A stretch of 64,000 nt of DNA from CAVZZG01 sp963779685 (GCA_963779685.1 CAVZZG010000003.1:2232001-2296000), one strand, 5' to 3'; counted from the first letter of the stretch, positions 1 through 9,133 are shown. A program made the numbers and translations. The notes: generated by a model from the letters alone, not told the origin.

Positions 1-396
1 CTGGTCTACCTGGCCACCCTCACCCCGCTCGCGACGTGGCTTCTGTACAACCAGGTGCGCGATCTGCCGAAGGAGCCGGAGGAGTCCGCGCTCATCGACG
101 GCTGCCGCCGGCTGGAGGCGTTCGCACGGGTGGTCGTGCCGCAGCTGATGTCGGGTATCGCCGCGGTCGCCGCCATCGTGGTGCTGTCCGTCTGGGGCGA
201 GTTCCTGATCCCACTGCTGCTGACCACGACCGAGAACGCGAAGCCCGTGACGGTGCTGATCACCGAGTACGTCGGCAAGTACACGACGAACTACCCGATC
301 CTGGCAGCGGCCGGCGTGATGGCGCTGATCCCGCCCGCCATCATCGCGCTGGTGCTCAACCGCCGCATCACGGGCATGCTCTCCGGCTCCTCCTGA
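1..396 (+). CDS. Carbohydrate ABC transporter permease, C-terminal part (MalG-type)
   Basis: The reading frame is open from the first base of the window, so the gene starts upstream; 131 codons plus TGA are visible. The cytoplasmic EAA loop that docks on the ATPase is seen as EESALIDGCRRLEAFARVVVP, followed by hydrophobic segments (AAVAAIVVLSVWGEFLIPLLL; ILAAAGVMALIPPAIIAL) and a short polar tail, which is the usual end of a binding-protein-dependent permease. The tail matches the sugar-type (MalG/UgpE) family best, but the substrate cannot be told. It precedes an O-methyltransferase gene by 14 bp. Confidence 0.85.
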   Translation: MVYLATLTPLATWLLYNQVRDLPKEPEESALIDGCRRLEAFARVVVPQLMSGIAAVAAIVVLSVWGEFLIPLLLTTTENAKPVTVLITEYVGKYTTNYPILAAAGVMALIPPAIIALVLNRRITGMLSGSS

Positions 397-410
397 GCTA
401 CCGTGGTTCG

Positions 411-1052
411 ATGATCCTCGACGACGACCTCGACGACTACCTGGTCGGCCTCGTGCCGCCGCGCGACCCGATCCTGGCCGAGATGGAGGAGCAGGGCGGC
501 CGCGAGGCGGTGCCGATCGTGCCTCCGGAGACCGGCCGGCTGCTCCAGATCCTGACCCGGGCGTGCGGCGCCCGGCGGGTGATCGAGGTCGGCACCGCGA
601 TCGGCGTCTCGACCATGTGGATCGCGCGAGCGCTGCCCGCCGACGGGCGCATCGTCAGCTTCGACGTCGATCCCGAGCGCCAGGCCACGGCTCGCTCGTA
701 CCTGGAACGGGCGGGCGTGCTCGACCGGGTCGACCTCCGGCTCGAGCCGGGGATCGACGGCCTCCGGCGGCTTGACGGCACCTATGACATGGCGTTCATC
801 GACGCCATCAAGACCGAGTATCCGGCGTACCTCGAGCTGATCGTGCCGCTGCTCCGCCCGGGCGGCATGATCCTCATCGACAACGCGCTCATGCGCCGCT
901 CCGTGCTGCCGGGCGCGGCCGGCGACGCCGGCTTCGGTCCCGCTTCCGTCGAGGCGATGCGGGCGGTCAACGCCTCACTGCGCGACCGCACCGACATCGC
1001 CGGGATGGTGGTGCCCGTCGGCGACGGGCTCATCGTCGCCGTCAAGTCCTGA
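411..1052 (+). CDS. O-methyltransferase (class I SAM-dependent, CCoAOMT/family 3)
   Basis: 213 residues. The SAM-binding motif I is EVGTAIGVSTMWIARAL, followed by the acidic strand FDVDPERQ. The metal/catalytic region reads AFIDAIKTEYPAYL, and GGMILIDNAL is the post-motif strand typical of the caffeoyl-CoA/catechol O-methyltransferase family, whose members transfer methyl from SAM to a hydroxyl, often with a divalent metal. The ATG at 411 is chosen because it lies 14 bp after the permease stop and gives the usual family length; the frame stays open further upstream but overlaps the permease. Substrate unknown. Confidence 0.85.
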   Translation: MILDDDLDDYLVGLVPPRDPILAEMEEQGGREAVPIVPPETGRLLQILTRACGARRVIEVGTAIGVSTMWIARALPADGRIVSFDVDPERQATARSYLERAGVLDRVDLRLEPGIDGLRRLDGTYDMAFIDAIKTEYPAYLELIVPLLRPGGMILIDNALMRRSVLPGAAGDAGFGPASVEAMRAVNASLRDRTDIAGMVVPVGDGLIVAVKS

Positions 1053-1081
1053 ACATCGGCGGGCGCGGCGGCCGAGCGGGC

Positions 1082-4054
1082 CTACACCAGCAGGCTGATG
1101 ATCTCGTGCGGGCGGTAGGGGATCTCGGCGACGCCGTCACGGATCGGGATGGCATCGCCAGGGTCCTCCAGCAGGTTGCAGCGCCGTACCTCGGTGCCGT
1201 GCGGCAGACCGAGGTGCAGCCGGGCCGTGCCACGCGCGCCGTGGGCCTCGTAGAGCCGGAGCACCAGGGCATCGGTGTCCTCTGACCGCTTGATCGTGTC
1301 GAGCACGAGGTTCGGGTCGTCGCACCATGCCAGCGAGCGCGGCTCGTGCGAGCCGGCGAGCCACCGCACCGGGGCCTCGAAGCGGGCGGCCTCGGCCACC
1401 ACGCCCGCCTCCCGCCAGCCGCCCGCGTGGGGCATCACGGCGTAGGCGAACTCGTGCAGCCCGATGTCGGCGGTCGGGTCGGGCACGGCCGGCGACCGCA
1501 GCAGGCTGATCCGCATCTCGTTGCCGTAGGTCGAGTAGCCGTACTTGCAGTCGGTCAGGAGGGCCACGCCGAAGCCGTGCTCGGAGAGGTCGGCGAAGCG
1601 GTGACCCGGCACCTCGAATCGCGCCAGGTCGTGGCTGGTCGAGTAGTGCGTGGGCCGCTCCGCATGGCCGAACTGCATCTGGTACGTCGCGTTGGCGCCG
1701 CGGACGGCGACCGGGAACAGCACCTTCAGCATGGTGTGGCGCTCGTGCCAGTCGACGGTGCAGCGGAACTCCAGCCGCGGCGACCCGGCATCGAGCCGCA
1801 CCAGCTGGCGCATCGAGCTGTTGCGGCCGACGGAGCGCTCGACGGCGACCTCCGCGCGCAGCCCGCCCGCGCCGGCCAGCACCACCGACTCGGCCGGCGG
1901 GCAGTCGCGCACGGTCTCGAGATGGAACGGGTCGACGTCCCACGCGTCGTAGTCGGTCGGGTGGTCGTCGTAGACCTGCAGCACGTTGCCCGGTCCGGCC
2001 AGGGCCTCGCGGCCGGTGGCCAGCTCGACCAGCGATCGCAGCGCACCGTCGCGGCCGATCTCGGCCCGCAGCAGCCCGTTCGCCAGCACGAATCCGTCCG
2101 GCGTCTCCTCCGCGGTCACGGCGACGGGCGAGGGTGCGATGGCGCCGACCCCGTAGGGCGGCGCCTCGATGAAGACGAGGTCGCCGGCGGGAGAGGCGAC
2201 GACCTCGGCGCGCGAGAAGCCGATGGTGTTCAGCGGCACGCTGCCCGGCCCGGAGTCGGCGAGCGCCGTCATGGCGGCAGCGCTCAGTGCCTCGGCGCCG
2301 GCGAGCACGGCCGCGTGATCGCGGGCCGCATCGGCGTACACGAGGGCGATGCCGGAGCCGGGCAGGATGTCGTGGAACTGGTTCAGCAGCAGGAGCTGCC
2401 ACAACTCGGCGAGCCTCTCGGCCGGGTGCGGCGCCGCGCCCAGGCGCGCCGCCACCGCGGTCAGGAAGTCGGCGTCGTGGAGCGCGCGTTCGCCCTCGCG
2501 GTTGCCTCGCTTGACCGCGGCCTGGGTGGTGTACGTGCCGCGGTGGTACTCGAAGTACAGCTCGCCGACGATCGTCGTGCGATCGGTCGTGTCGGCTTCC
2601 AGCGCGGTGAAGAACTCGTCGCTCGTCACGATCCGCGTGCGCGGCAGGCCCTGCAGGTCGCGTGCCCGCCGCAGCGTCTCGAGCATCGCCGCCGTCGGCC
2701 CGCCGCCGCCGTCGCCGTAGCCGAACACCAGCAGGCTGGTGCCGGAGCGGTCGTGGTCCTTGTAGTCGCGCGCGCTGCGGCGCAGCTGCTCGACCTCGGC
2801 CGTGGCGTTGTAGGTGTCGGCGGGCGGGAAGTGCGCGAGCACCTCGGAGCCGTCGATGCCCTGCCACGTGAACGTGTGGTGCGGTGGCGCGTTGAACCGG
2901 TTCCAGGACAGCTTCTGGGTCAGGAACCGGCCGATGCCCGCGCCGCGCATGAGCTGCGGCAGCTGCCCGTTGTAGCCGAACACGTCCGGGTTCCAGAACT
3001 CCGCGCAGCGGCGCCCGAACTCGCGCTCGAAGTAGCGCTGGCCGTACAGGAACTGGCGGACGAGCGACTCGCCGCTGGGCAGGTTGCAATCCGGCTCGAT
3101 CCAGGTGCCGCCGACCGGCACCCACTGGCCCGCCGCGACCCGCTGCTGGATGCGGGCGTAGAGGTCGGGGTTGCGGCGCCGGATCCAGTCGTATTGCTGG
3201 GCCTGCGAGCAGGCGAACCGGAACTCCGGGTAGCGGGCCATCAGTCCGGTCTGCGAGCTGAAGGTGCGCACGGCCTTGCGATAGGTCTCGTCCAGCGGCC
3301 ACAGCCAGGCCGTGTCGAGATGGCCGTGCCCGATGGCTGCCAGCTCGTGGACGCGGGTCGCGTTGCGGCACGCGAGCAGCGGCGCGAGAGCCGCCGCCGC
3401 CTCGGGCCAGGTCGATGGATCCTCGTCCCAGACGTTGCAGAACCGGTTCAGTCCCGCCAGCAGCGCACCGGCCCAGCTGGGATCGAGGCCGCTCTCCGCG
3501 TCGGCCTCGATGCGCCGCAGCACGTCGAAGTCGTGGTGAAGATCCCACGCCCGGCGGTCGAAGCGGGCGAGCTCGCAGCGGTCGAGCACGACCGGATCGA
3601 GCGAGGCGAAGGGGCGCGCGAGCTCGCCGAACTTGCCGTTGCAGGCGAGCTCGATGCGCAGGTCGAGACGCTCGCCGCCGACGGCCGGGTCGAGGAGCAG
3701 CGCGTCGGGGCGGGCACCGTCCGGGCTCGTGTTCAGCCCCTGCACCGACCGGCCGTCGATCCAGAGCGTCGCCTCGCTGTGGCTGACGAACAGCAGGTCG
3801 ACGCGCTCGCCCGCCCAGGCCGGCGGCACCGTGCCCTCGACGCGCAGCCAGAAGGTGGCCCAGAGCGGGCCGAAACGCTCGCCGAGCGCGCAGTCGCGGT
3901 AGTCGAGCCGCCCGGCGTCCTCGGGAGCGATCCTGTCGACCGGGCCGGCCACCGTGATGCGGTCGGGCGAGACGGTGTCGGCCCAGATCAGCGCGCGCAG
4001 CCGGTCGCCCACCTGGGCGATCCGTTCTCGGGTGTAGCGGGGGTGGCGCAACAT
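1082..4054 (-). CDS. Alpha-mannosidase, glycoside hydrolase family 38
   Basis: 990 residues, the normal size of a bacterial class II GH38 enzyme, which hydrolyses alpha-mannosides with retention using a zinc ion. Visible signatures are GHGHLDTAWLWP (zinc His and Asp), FWNPDVFGYNGQLPQ (nucleophile Asp), and QFHDILPGS (zinc His), followed by the all-beta C-terminal domains. No signal peptide is seen, so it probably acts in the cytoplasm on imported oligosaccharides. It is the last gene of a minus-strand operon behind KDG kinase and KDPG aldolase (4-bp gap to the kinase). An antisense frame of nearly the same length is a high-GC shadow. Confidence 0.93.
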   Translation of the reverse strand: MLRHPRYTRERIAQVGDRLRALIWADTVSPDRITVAGPVDRIAPEDAGRLDYRDCALGERFGPLWATFWLRVEGTVPPAWAGERVDLLFVSHSEATLWIDGRSVQGLNTSPDGARPDALLLDPAVGGERLDLRIELACNGKFGELARPFASLDPVVLDRCELARFDRRAWDLHHDFDVLRRIEADAESGLDPSWAGALLAGLNRFCNVWDEDPSTWPEAAAALAPLLACRNATRVHELAAIGHGHLDTAWLWPLDETYRKAVRTFSSQTGLMARYPEFRFACSQAQQYDWIRRRNPDLYARIQQRVAAGQWVPVGGTWIEPDCNLPSGESLVRQFLYGQRYFEREFGRRCAEFWNPDVFGYNGQLPQLMRGAGIGRFLTQKLSWNRFNAPPHHTFTWQGIDGSEVLAHFPPADTYNATAEVEQLRRSARDYKDHDRSGTSLLVFGYGDGGGGPTAAMLETLRRARDLQGLPRTRIVTSDEFFTALEADTTDRTTIVGELYFEYHRGTYTTQAAVKRGNREGERALHDADFLTAVAARLGAAPHPAERLAELWQLLLLNQFHDILPGSGIALVYADAARDHAAVLAGAEALSAAAMTALADSGPGSVPLNTIGFSRAEVVASPAGDLVFIEAPPYGVGAIAPSPVAVTAEETPDGFVLANGLLRAEIGRDGALRSLVELATGREALAGPGNVLQVYDDHPTDYDAWDVDPFHLETVRDCPPAESVVLAGAGGLRAEVAVERSVGRNSSMRQLVRLDAGSPRLEFRCTVDWHERHTMLKVLFPVAVRGANATYQMQFGHAERPTHYSTSHDLARFEVPGHRFADLSEHGFGVALLTDCKYGYSTYGNEMRISLLRSPAVPDPTADIGLHEFAYAVMPHAGGWREAGVVAEAARFEAPVRWLAGSHEPRSLAWCDDPNLVLDTIKRSEDTDALVLRLYEAHGARGTARLHLGLPHGTEVRRCNLLEDPGDAIPIRDGVAEIPYRPHEIISLLV

Positions 4055-4058
4055 GGCG

Positions 4059-5015
4059 TCAGCGGACCGTCTCGTCGCCCCCGGCGGCCAGCGCGCGCTC
4101 GACCTCGGCGAGCGTCGGCAGGCCGCGCGCGTCGCCGATGGCGCCGACGCAGAACGCGGCCACGACGGCGCCCCAGTCCAGCGCCGTGCCGGGATCCAGG
4201 CCGCGCATGCTCGCCGCGATGAACCCCGCGGCGAACGCGTCGCCCGCCCCGACCTCGTCGACCACCCCGCTCACGGAGCGTGCCGGCCGTTGCGCGATGT
4301 CGCCGGCCCGGTCGTGGTACGCGCCGGCGGCACCGAGCTTGACCACGACGTCCCGCGCACCCCACGCGCGCATCGCGGCGACGAGATCGGGCGGCGTCGC
4401 GGCGCCCGTGAGCGTGCGCCCCTCCGCGTCGCCGACCATCGTCACGTCAGCCCGGGCGACGAGTGGCGCAAGCGCCGCCGCTGCCTGCTCGGGCGACCAG
4501 AGGCGCGCGCGGTAGTTGATGTCGAGACTCGACCTGACGCCGCTCGCCGCCGCGCGGTCGAGAGCCGCGCCGACCGCCTGCCGGGACGAATCGGAGAGCG
4601 CGGCCGTGATGCCCGTGACGTGGAGCCAGCCGGCGGCGGCGATCGCGTCCGCTGCCTCCTCCACATCGGCTCGCTCGAGCGAACCGCCCGCCGAGCCCGC
4701 CCGGCGGTACACCACGCTCGACGCGCCGAACCCGCGCCGTGACCGGATCAGGATGCCGGTCGGCAGTTCGACGCGGCGGAGGTGCGCGGTCGCGATGCCC
4801 TCCCGCATGGCGTGGCGCACGACCATCTCGCCGAGCTCGTCGGTGCCGGTGCGGGCGATCAGGGTGGCCGGCACGCCGAGCCGGACGAGCGCGGCCGCAG
4901 CGTTGATCTCGGCCCCGACGATCTCGGCCCGGAACCTGGTGATGTCGGAGAGCGAACCGAGATCGTCGGCGATGAACCCGACCATCGGCTCACCCATCAG
5001 CACGACCGACTTCAC
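4059..5015 (-). CDS. kdgK: 2-dehydro-3-deoxygluconokinase (PfkB family)
   Basis: 318 residues. PfkB-type sugar kinase: the C-terminal ATP-site motif GAGDAFAAGF carries the catalytic Asp, and DINYRARLWS is characteristic of 2-keto-3-deoxygluconate kinases. It would phosphorylate KDG to KDPG in the cytoplasm. The stop of the upstream KDPG aldolase overlaps this start (ATGA at 5012-5015), so the two successive Entner-Doudoroff steps are translationally coupled. Sugar-acid dehydratases of the enolase superfamily that could supply KDG-like acids are encoded at 7.9-9.1 and 18.8-19.9 kb. Other PfkB substrates cannot be excluded. Confidence 0.85.
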   Translation of the reverse strand: MKSVVLMGEPMVGFIADDLGSLSDITRFRAEIVGAEINAAAALVRLGVPATLIARTGTDELGEMVVRHAMREGIATAHLRRVELPTGILIRSRRGFGASSVVYRRAGSAGGSLERADVEEAADAIAAAGWLHVTGITAALSDSSRQAVGAALDRAAASGVRSSLDINYRARLWSPEQAAAALAPLVARADVTMVGDAEGRTLTGAATPPDLVAAMRAWGARDVVVKLGAAGAYHDRAGDIAQRPARSVSGVVDEVGAGDAFAAGFIAASMRGLDPGTALDWGAVVAAFCVGAIGDARGLPTLAEVERALAAGGDETVR

Positions 5016-5626
5016 GCGGCGCCTCCGACGGCCGCGATCAGGCGTCCGGCGCGCAGCTGCACGGTTTCGGGGTCGGCATCGCCGGTGAGCCAGCCGCCGA
5101 CACCGACTGCCAGCGCCCCGGCCGCCAGGAAGGCGGCGGCGTTGGTGTCGTCGATGCCGCCGGTCGGCACCAGCGGGATGCCCGCCAGCGGACCGCGGAC
5201 GGCTGCGATGTAGCCTGCGCCGAGCCCGCCGGCCGGGAACACCTTCACGGCCGCCGCGCCGGCCTGCCAGGCGGTGAAGATCTCGGTCGGAGTGAGCGCG
5301 CCGGGCAGCATCGCGACGCCGCGAGCCGCGGCAGCGCGAATCACCGCGGGATCGAGGTGCGGTGCTACCAGGAACGTCGCGCCCGCATCGATCGCCGCCT
5401 CCGCCGCGGCCACGCTAAGCACGGTGCCGGCACCGGCGACGAGGTCGTCGCGCGCCGCGAGCGCGGCGATCGAGTCGTGGGCGCCCGGCGAGTCGAGCGT
5501 CACCTCGACGGTGGTGATCCCGCCCGCGACAAGGCCGTCGACGATGCCCGCAACGGCCTCCGGCGCGTGACCCCGGAGGATCGCGACGATCCGGCCCGGG
5601 GGTGGGGAAAGACGGGTTCCCTGCAC
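5012..5626 (-). CDS. eda: KDPG aldolase (2-dehydro-3-deoxy-phosphogluconate aldolase)
   Basis: 204 residues, the usual length. A TIM-barrel class I aldolase: EVTLDSPG supplies the general-base Glu and AAVKVFPAGGLG contains the Schiff-base Lys and phosphate loop; the phosphate-binding end VPTGGIDDTN is also present. It splits KDPG to pyruvate and glyceraldehyde 3-phosphate; related enzymes cleave the galactose epimer. First gene of the eda-kdgK-mannosidase operon, diverging from the M24 peptidase at 5674. The 47-bp gap between them must hold both promoters, but I see no clear -35/-10 pair. Confidence 0.9.
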   Translation of the reverse strand: MQGTRLSPPPGRIVAILRGHAPEAVAGIVDGLVAGGITTVEVTLDSPGAHDSIAALAARDDLVAGAGTVLSVAAAEAAIDAGATFLVAPHLDPAVIRAAAARGVAMLPGALTPTEIFTAWQAGAAAVKVFPAGGLGAGYIAAVRGPLAGIPLVPTGGIDDTNAAAFLAAGALAVGVGGWLTGDADPETVQLRAGRLIAAVGGAA

Positions 5627-5673
5627 GGCGCGAGCGTAGCCGAGCGGCGATACTACGCGCCGAAGGAGGCGCC

Positions 5674-6801
5674 GTGGACGAACGTCAGGAGCGGGTGGCA
5701 GCGGCCGCGCGGGCGGCCGGAGCAGGGTGGGCGGTCGTCACCTCGCCCGACCCGGTCTGTTATGCCAGCGGCTTCGAAGCCCCGTACGAGGCCGGGCCGA
5801 GCCCGTTCGGCGGCGGACCGGGGACGGCGCTGGTGGCTCCCGACGGCACCGTGCACCTGGTCGTCGTCAACAGCGAGCTGGCGGGTGCGGAGGCGAGCCG
5901 CGCGGCATCCGCCGCCGGGTACGAGGGCTTCAGCACGGAGCGCCCGCTGCACGGCTGGACGGACTACGGCGCCGCCGTCGCGCGGAAGGCCCGTGAGCAC
6001 GGCCTCTCGGGGGCGGTCGCGGTCGAGCGCACGTCGTTCCCGTGGGCCCTCGGTGAGGCGCTGGGGCCGCTGGTCGACCGGTTCGTCGCGTTCGACGACG
6101 AGCTGTCACGGGCCCGGATGGTGAAGACGCCCGACGAGATCGCGGCGCTCCGGCGCTGCGCGGAGGTGGCGTCGGTCGGGCAGCGCGCAGCCGTCGTGGC
6201 CACGCGCGAGGGCCGCACCGAGCTGGCCGTGTTCGCCGACATCCGCCTGGCCATGGAGACCGTCGCCGGCGGGCGCGTGTGCGTCGCCGGCGAGTACAGC
6301 TCGGGCGTCGATCGCGCCGCGGCCGTCTTCGACTGGCCGCGGCCCCGTCGCCTGGAGCGCGGCGACCCCGTCGTCGTCGACCTCGCGCCGCGGGTCGCCG
6401 GCTACTGGGGCGATTCCTGCAACACGCTGGCCGTCGCCGGCGAGGTCTCGGCCGACCTGCGGCGGGTACGGGCGGCCGCCCAGGCCGGCATCGAGTGCGC
6501 CTGCGAGACGCTACGGCCGGGCATCACCGCTGCCGCCTTCGACACAGCAATCCGCGAGGCGGTCGTCGCCGCGGGCGGCGTCGACTACCCCCACCACTCC
6601 GGCCACGGCATCGGCACGTCCGTCCACGAGAACCCGCGCCTCGTCCCCGGCGACCACACGATGCTCGAGGCCGGCATGGTGATCATGGTCGAGCCCGCCA
6701 CCTACCTGCCCGGCATCGCCTCAGCCCGCCTGGAGTGGATGTTCCTGGTCACCGACACCGGCAACGAGGTGCTGACGAGCTTCGACCACCGACTGGCCTG
6801 A
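5674..6801 (+). CDS. M24 family metallopeptidase (Xaa-Pro peptidase/creatinase-like)
   Basis: 375 residues with a GTG start, chosen because AAGGAGG lies at 5663-5669, four bases upstream of it; the frame extends upstream without a better site. The C-terminal pita-bread fold has the ordered metal ligands: Asp in DLAPRVAGYWGDSCN (two), His in HSGHGIG, Glu in MVEPATY and Glu in RLEWMF. The N-terminal part is the creatinase-type domain. The family removes N-terminal residues before proline or acts on related amides. The stop codon (6799-6801) is joined directly to a structured repeat. Confidence 0.85.
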   Translation: MDERQERVAAAARAAGAGWAVVTSPDPVCYASGFEAPYEAGPSPFGGGPGTALVAPDGTVHLVVVNSELAGAEASRAASAAGYEGFSTERPLHGWTDYGAAVARKAREHGLSGAVAVERTSFPWALGEALGPLVDRFVAFDDELSRARMVKTPDEIAALRRCAEVASVGQRAAVVATREGRTELAVFADIRLAMETVAGGRVCVAGEYSSGVDRAAAVFDWPRPRRLERGDPVVVDLAPRVAGYWGDSCNTLAVAGEVSADLRRVRAAAQAGIECACETLRPGITAAAFDTAIREAVVAAGGVDYPHHSGHGIGTSVHENPRLVPGDHTMLEAGMVIMVEPATYLPGIASARLEWMFLVTDTGNEVLTSFDHRLA

Positions 6802-7056
6802 GAGCTGATTTCAGAATGAGCGGCGCGTTCGCATGGCCGGGGAGAGTCCTGCGCTGACCACGAACGCCGGAGCTCGGGCTCCGGCAACCGTGATCAGCTT
6901 CGGCTCCCCTTCCGCCGCCTCGGAGAGGCGGCTTCAGGGGCTTCGCGGCAGCGTCGTCCGTGCCTTGGCCTTGCGTCTGCAAGGCCTGCGGAACGCCCGG
7001 TCGCTGCCGCTCGCTCCCCGACCCGCGACCACGACCCTCATTCTGGAATCAACTCT
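6801..7056. repeat. Structured 256-bp intergenic repeat, copy 1
   Basis: Near-identical to 30438-30693 in the same orientation. The left end AGAGCTGATTTCAGAATGAG (6801-6820) is an imperfect inverted match of the right end (7037-7056). Three hairpins lie inside: 6866-6885 (GCCGGAGC stem, TCGG loop), 6914-6932 (GCCGCCTC stem, GGA loop) and 6968-6985 (GCCTTGC stem, GTCT loop). The left end begins at the last base of the M24 stop codon. The octamer TGAGAGCT occurs at both ends (6799-6806 and 7056-7063). No coding potential; it fills the gap between convergent genes. Could be a MITE-like element or a 3'-end regulatory repeat. Confidence 0.88.
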
Positions 7057-7079
7057 GAGAGCTCGAGGCACCACCGGGG

Positions 7080-7910
7080 TCAGGTGGTCGGATCGGTTTC
7101 GGCGCCCGTGCGCATGGCGTCCATGACGTCGACGGTGGTGGCCTTGAAGGCCATGTAGCCGGCGTCGACGGGGTAGATCCCGCCCGTCATGGCGGAGGCG
7201 TCGTCGGAGGCGAGGAAGACGACGAACGGCACCACCTCCTCGGGGCTCGGGATCGGCAGCAGGTGGAGGCTCTCGATACCGGCCCGCGAGGCGGGGTCGT
7301 CGAGCCAGAGCATCTGCGGCTCGGTGGCGACGAACGCGGGGCAGATCGCGTTGACGCGGACGCCGTCCGGGGCCATGCCGGCCGCGAACGAGCGCGTCAG
7401 GGCGACGACGCCGCCCTTGGCGGCCGTGTACGCGTCGAGGCCGGCGACGCCGACCAGGGCGTCGGTGGTCGCCGTGAGGATGATCGAGCCGCGGTGCTGG
7501 GCGATCATCTGCCGGCCGACGTGCTTGCAGACGTGGAAGGTGCCGGTCAGGACCAGGTCGATCATCCGCTTCCAGACGGCGTCGTCCAACTCGGTGAGCC
7601 GGCGATCCTGATGGTTGACGAAGTGCACGTCGACGGCGCAGTGGTAGAGGACATCGATCGACCCGAACTCGGCCACGGCGGCGGCGGTCATCGCAGCGAC
7701 CGAGGCGGAGGAGGTGACGTCGGTCACGACCGCCAGGGCCCGGCCGCCCTCGGCGCGGATCGATGCCGCCACGCGTTCGCCGCGGGCCTCGTCGATCTCC
7801 GCGAGCACCACCGCCGCACCCTCGCGTGCGAACGCCACCGAGGCAGCACGGCCGAGACCCGAACCGGCACCCGTGACGACCGCCACCCGCCCCTCGAGCC
7901 GTCCGCCCAT
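7080..7910 (-). CDS. Short-chain dehydrogenase/reductase
   Basis: 276 residues. Classical SDR: cofactor motif VVTGAGSGLGRA, then catalytic DAYTAAKGG (Tyr and Lys) and an NAICPAF loop. AEIDEARGER after beta-2 suggests NAD preference. Two starts are possible: ATG 7916 and ATG 7910. GGAGG at 7920-7924 is 9 nt from the second and only 3 nt from the first, so 7910 is preferred. It is the tenth and last gene of the minus-strand operon that begins with the lipoprotein gene at 17957, 17 bp behind the enolase-superfamily gene, so it probably oxidises or reduces an intermediate of that pathway. Confidence 0.85.
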   Translation of the reverse strand: MGGRLEGRVAVVTGAGSGLGRAASVAFAREGAAVVLAEIDEARGERVAASIRAEGGRALAVVTDVTSSASVAAMTAAAVAEFGSIDVLYHCAVDVHFVNHQDRRLTELDDAVWKRMIDLVLTGTFHVCKHVGRQMIAQHRGSIILTATTDALVGVAGLDAYTAAKGGVVALTRSFAAGMAPDGVRVNAICPAFVATEPQMLWLDDPASRAGIESLHLLPIPSPEEVVPFVVFLASDDASAMTGGIYPVDAGYMAFKATTVDVMDAMRTGAETDPTT

Positions 7911-7927
7911 GGTCATCGTCCTCCTCG

Positions 7928-9133
7928 TCAGACCCGCGGTCTGATCAGGTAGTCGCGGTCGTAGTAGCCGCCGTCCGGCGGCGGCGCAGTCTGGCCGTCG
8001 ACCTCGCTCGCGTGGAACGCGGCGAAGTGGGCGACGCGCTCCTGGTCGAGCTCGACGCCGAGGCCGGGGCCGGTCGGCACGTCGAGGAAGCAGCCGTCGA
8101 ACTGGAGCAGCCCGCCGACGATGACGTCGTCGGTCAGATTCGGGTAGTAGGTCTGGGAGTCGAGCACGAGATTGCGGTGCGCGGCGTGGAACTGCAGCAT
8201 CAGGGCCGTGCCGACGCCGAGCTCGCCGAAGGTGTGCGTCAGGGCCGGCAGCCCGGCCGCTTCCGCGATCTGGGCCGCGGTGCGGGCTCCCGCGATGCCC
8301 GCGTCGAAGCGCGGGTCGAGCTGCACGGCGTCGGCGGCGCCGTGTCGCACCACGGCCAGGGTGCCCTCGACCGAGAGGCAGGACTCGTGGGCCAGGATGG
8401 GGACGCCGACGCGAGCGCGCAGGCGGGCGAGCTCCTCGGGGTCGCCCGGCGGGATCGGCTGCTCGGCGAACTCGAGGTCGCACTCGGCGAGGCGCGCCAG
8501 CAACCGCGTAGCGAGGCCGGGCGACCAGGCGCCGTTGGCATCGATGCGCAGGCGCGGCTCGGGGCCGACGGCCTCGCGGATCGCCCGCACGCGCGCCTCG
8601 TCCACCTCCGGCGCGAAGCCGACCTTGAGGTAGAGCGTGCGGAAGCCGCGGGCGACCCACTGCCTGGCGTCCTCGGCGACCCGCTCCGGCTCGTCGGGCA
8701 CCAGGTCGGCGTGGAAGCCCGACCGGCTGCGCCACGCCCCGCCCCACAACCGGTGCAGCGGCTGGCCGGCGATCCGCCCGGCGAGATCCCACAGTGCGGT
8801 GTCGATCCCGGCCAGCGCCCAGGAGGCGCCCTGCGTGCCCAGATGCGCCATCCCGGTCTCGGCGTAGAGGCGCCGCCGGATGATGTCGTGGTCGAACGGG
8901 TCGGCCCCGACGATGAGCGGCGTCACCGCGTCGATCATCGCGATCGTCACCGCGGCGCTGCCGGCCCAGACCACCGGCGCCTCGCCGATCCCGACGGGCC
9001 CGTCGTCGGTGACCAGCTCCACCAGCACGGCCTGCAGCGCTCCGGTGCCGTGTCCGCTGCGCCGCCAGCTCGACTGGTAGCGGCGCTTCTGGGGCACGGC
9101 GACGGCCGTCCGGCGTACCGCGACGATCTTCAT
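7928..9133 (-). CDS. Enolase-superfamily enzyme (mandelate racemase/muconate lactonizing type)
   Basis: 401 residues. N-terminal capping domain followed by a beta7-alpha barrel: TLYLKVGF carries the first catalytic Lys; the three metal carboxylates are in RIDANGAWS, LEFAEQP and ILAHES; a late His lies in LTHTFGELG. Members remove a proton alpha to a carboxylate, usually dehydrating sugar acids or racemising. The exact subgroup is uncertain. Its start overlaps the stop of the MBL-fold gene (ATGA at 9130-9133). A paralogue sits across the divergent promoter at 18766, also paired with an SDR. Confidence 0.85.
   Translation of the reverse strand: MKIVAVRRTAVAVPQKRRYQSSWRRSGHGTGALQAVLVELVTDDGPVGIGEAPVVWAGSAAVTIAMIDAVTPLIVGADPFDHDIIRRRLYAETGMAHLGTQGASWALAGIDTALWDLAGRIAGQPLHRLWGGAWRSRSGFHADLVPDEPERVAEDARQWVARGFRTLYLKVGFAPEVDEARVRAIREAVGPEPRLRIDANGAWSPGLATRLLARLAECDLEFAEQPIPPGDPEELARLRARVGVPILAHESCLSVEGTLAVVRHGAADAVQLDPRFDAGIAGARTAAQIAEAAGLPALTHTFGELGVGTALMLQFHAAHRNLVLDSQTYYPNLTDDVIVGGLLQFDGCFLDVPTGPGLGVELDQERVAHFAAFHASEVDGQTAPPPDGGYYDRDYLIRPRV

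Noticed and set aside
1346..4222. A 958-codon open frame opposite the alpha-mannosidase
   Set aside because: High-GC shadow: low-complexity Arg/Ala-rich translation, no domains, and GH38 motifs are on the other strand.
6820..7050. Small peptide genes inside the repeat
   Set aside because: Frames are shared with hairpin stems, differ between the copies and have no ribosome-binding sites.
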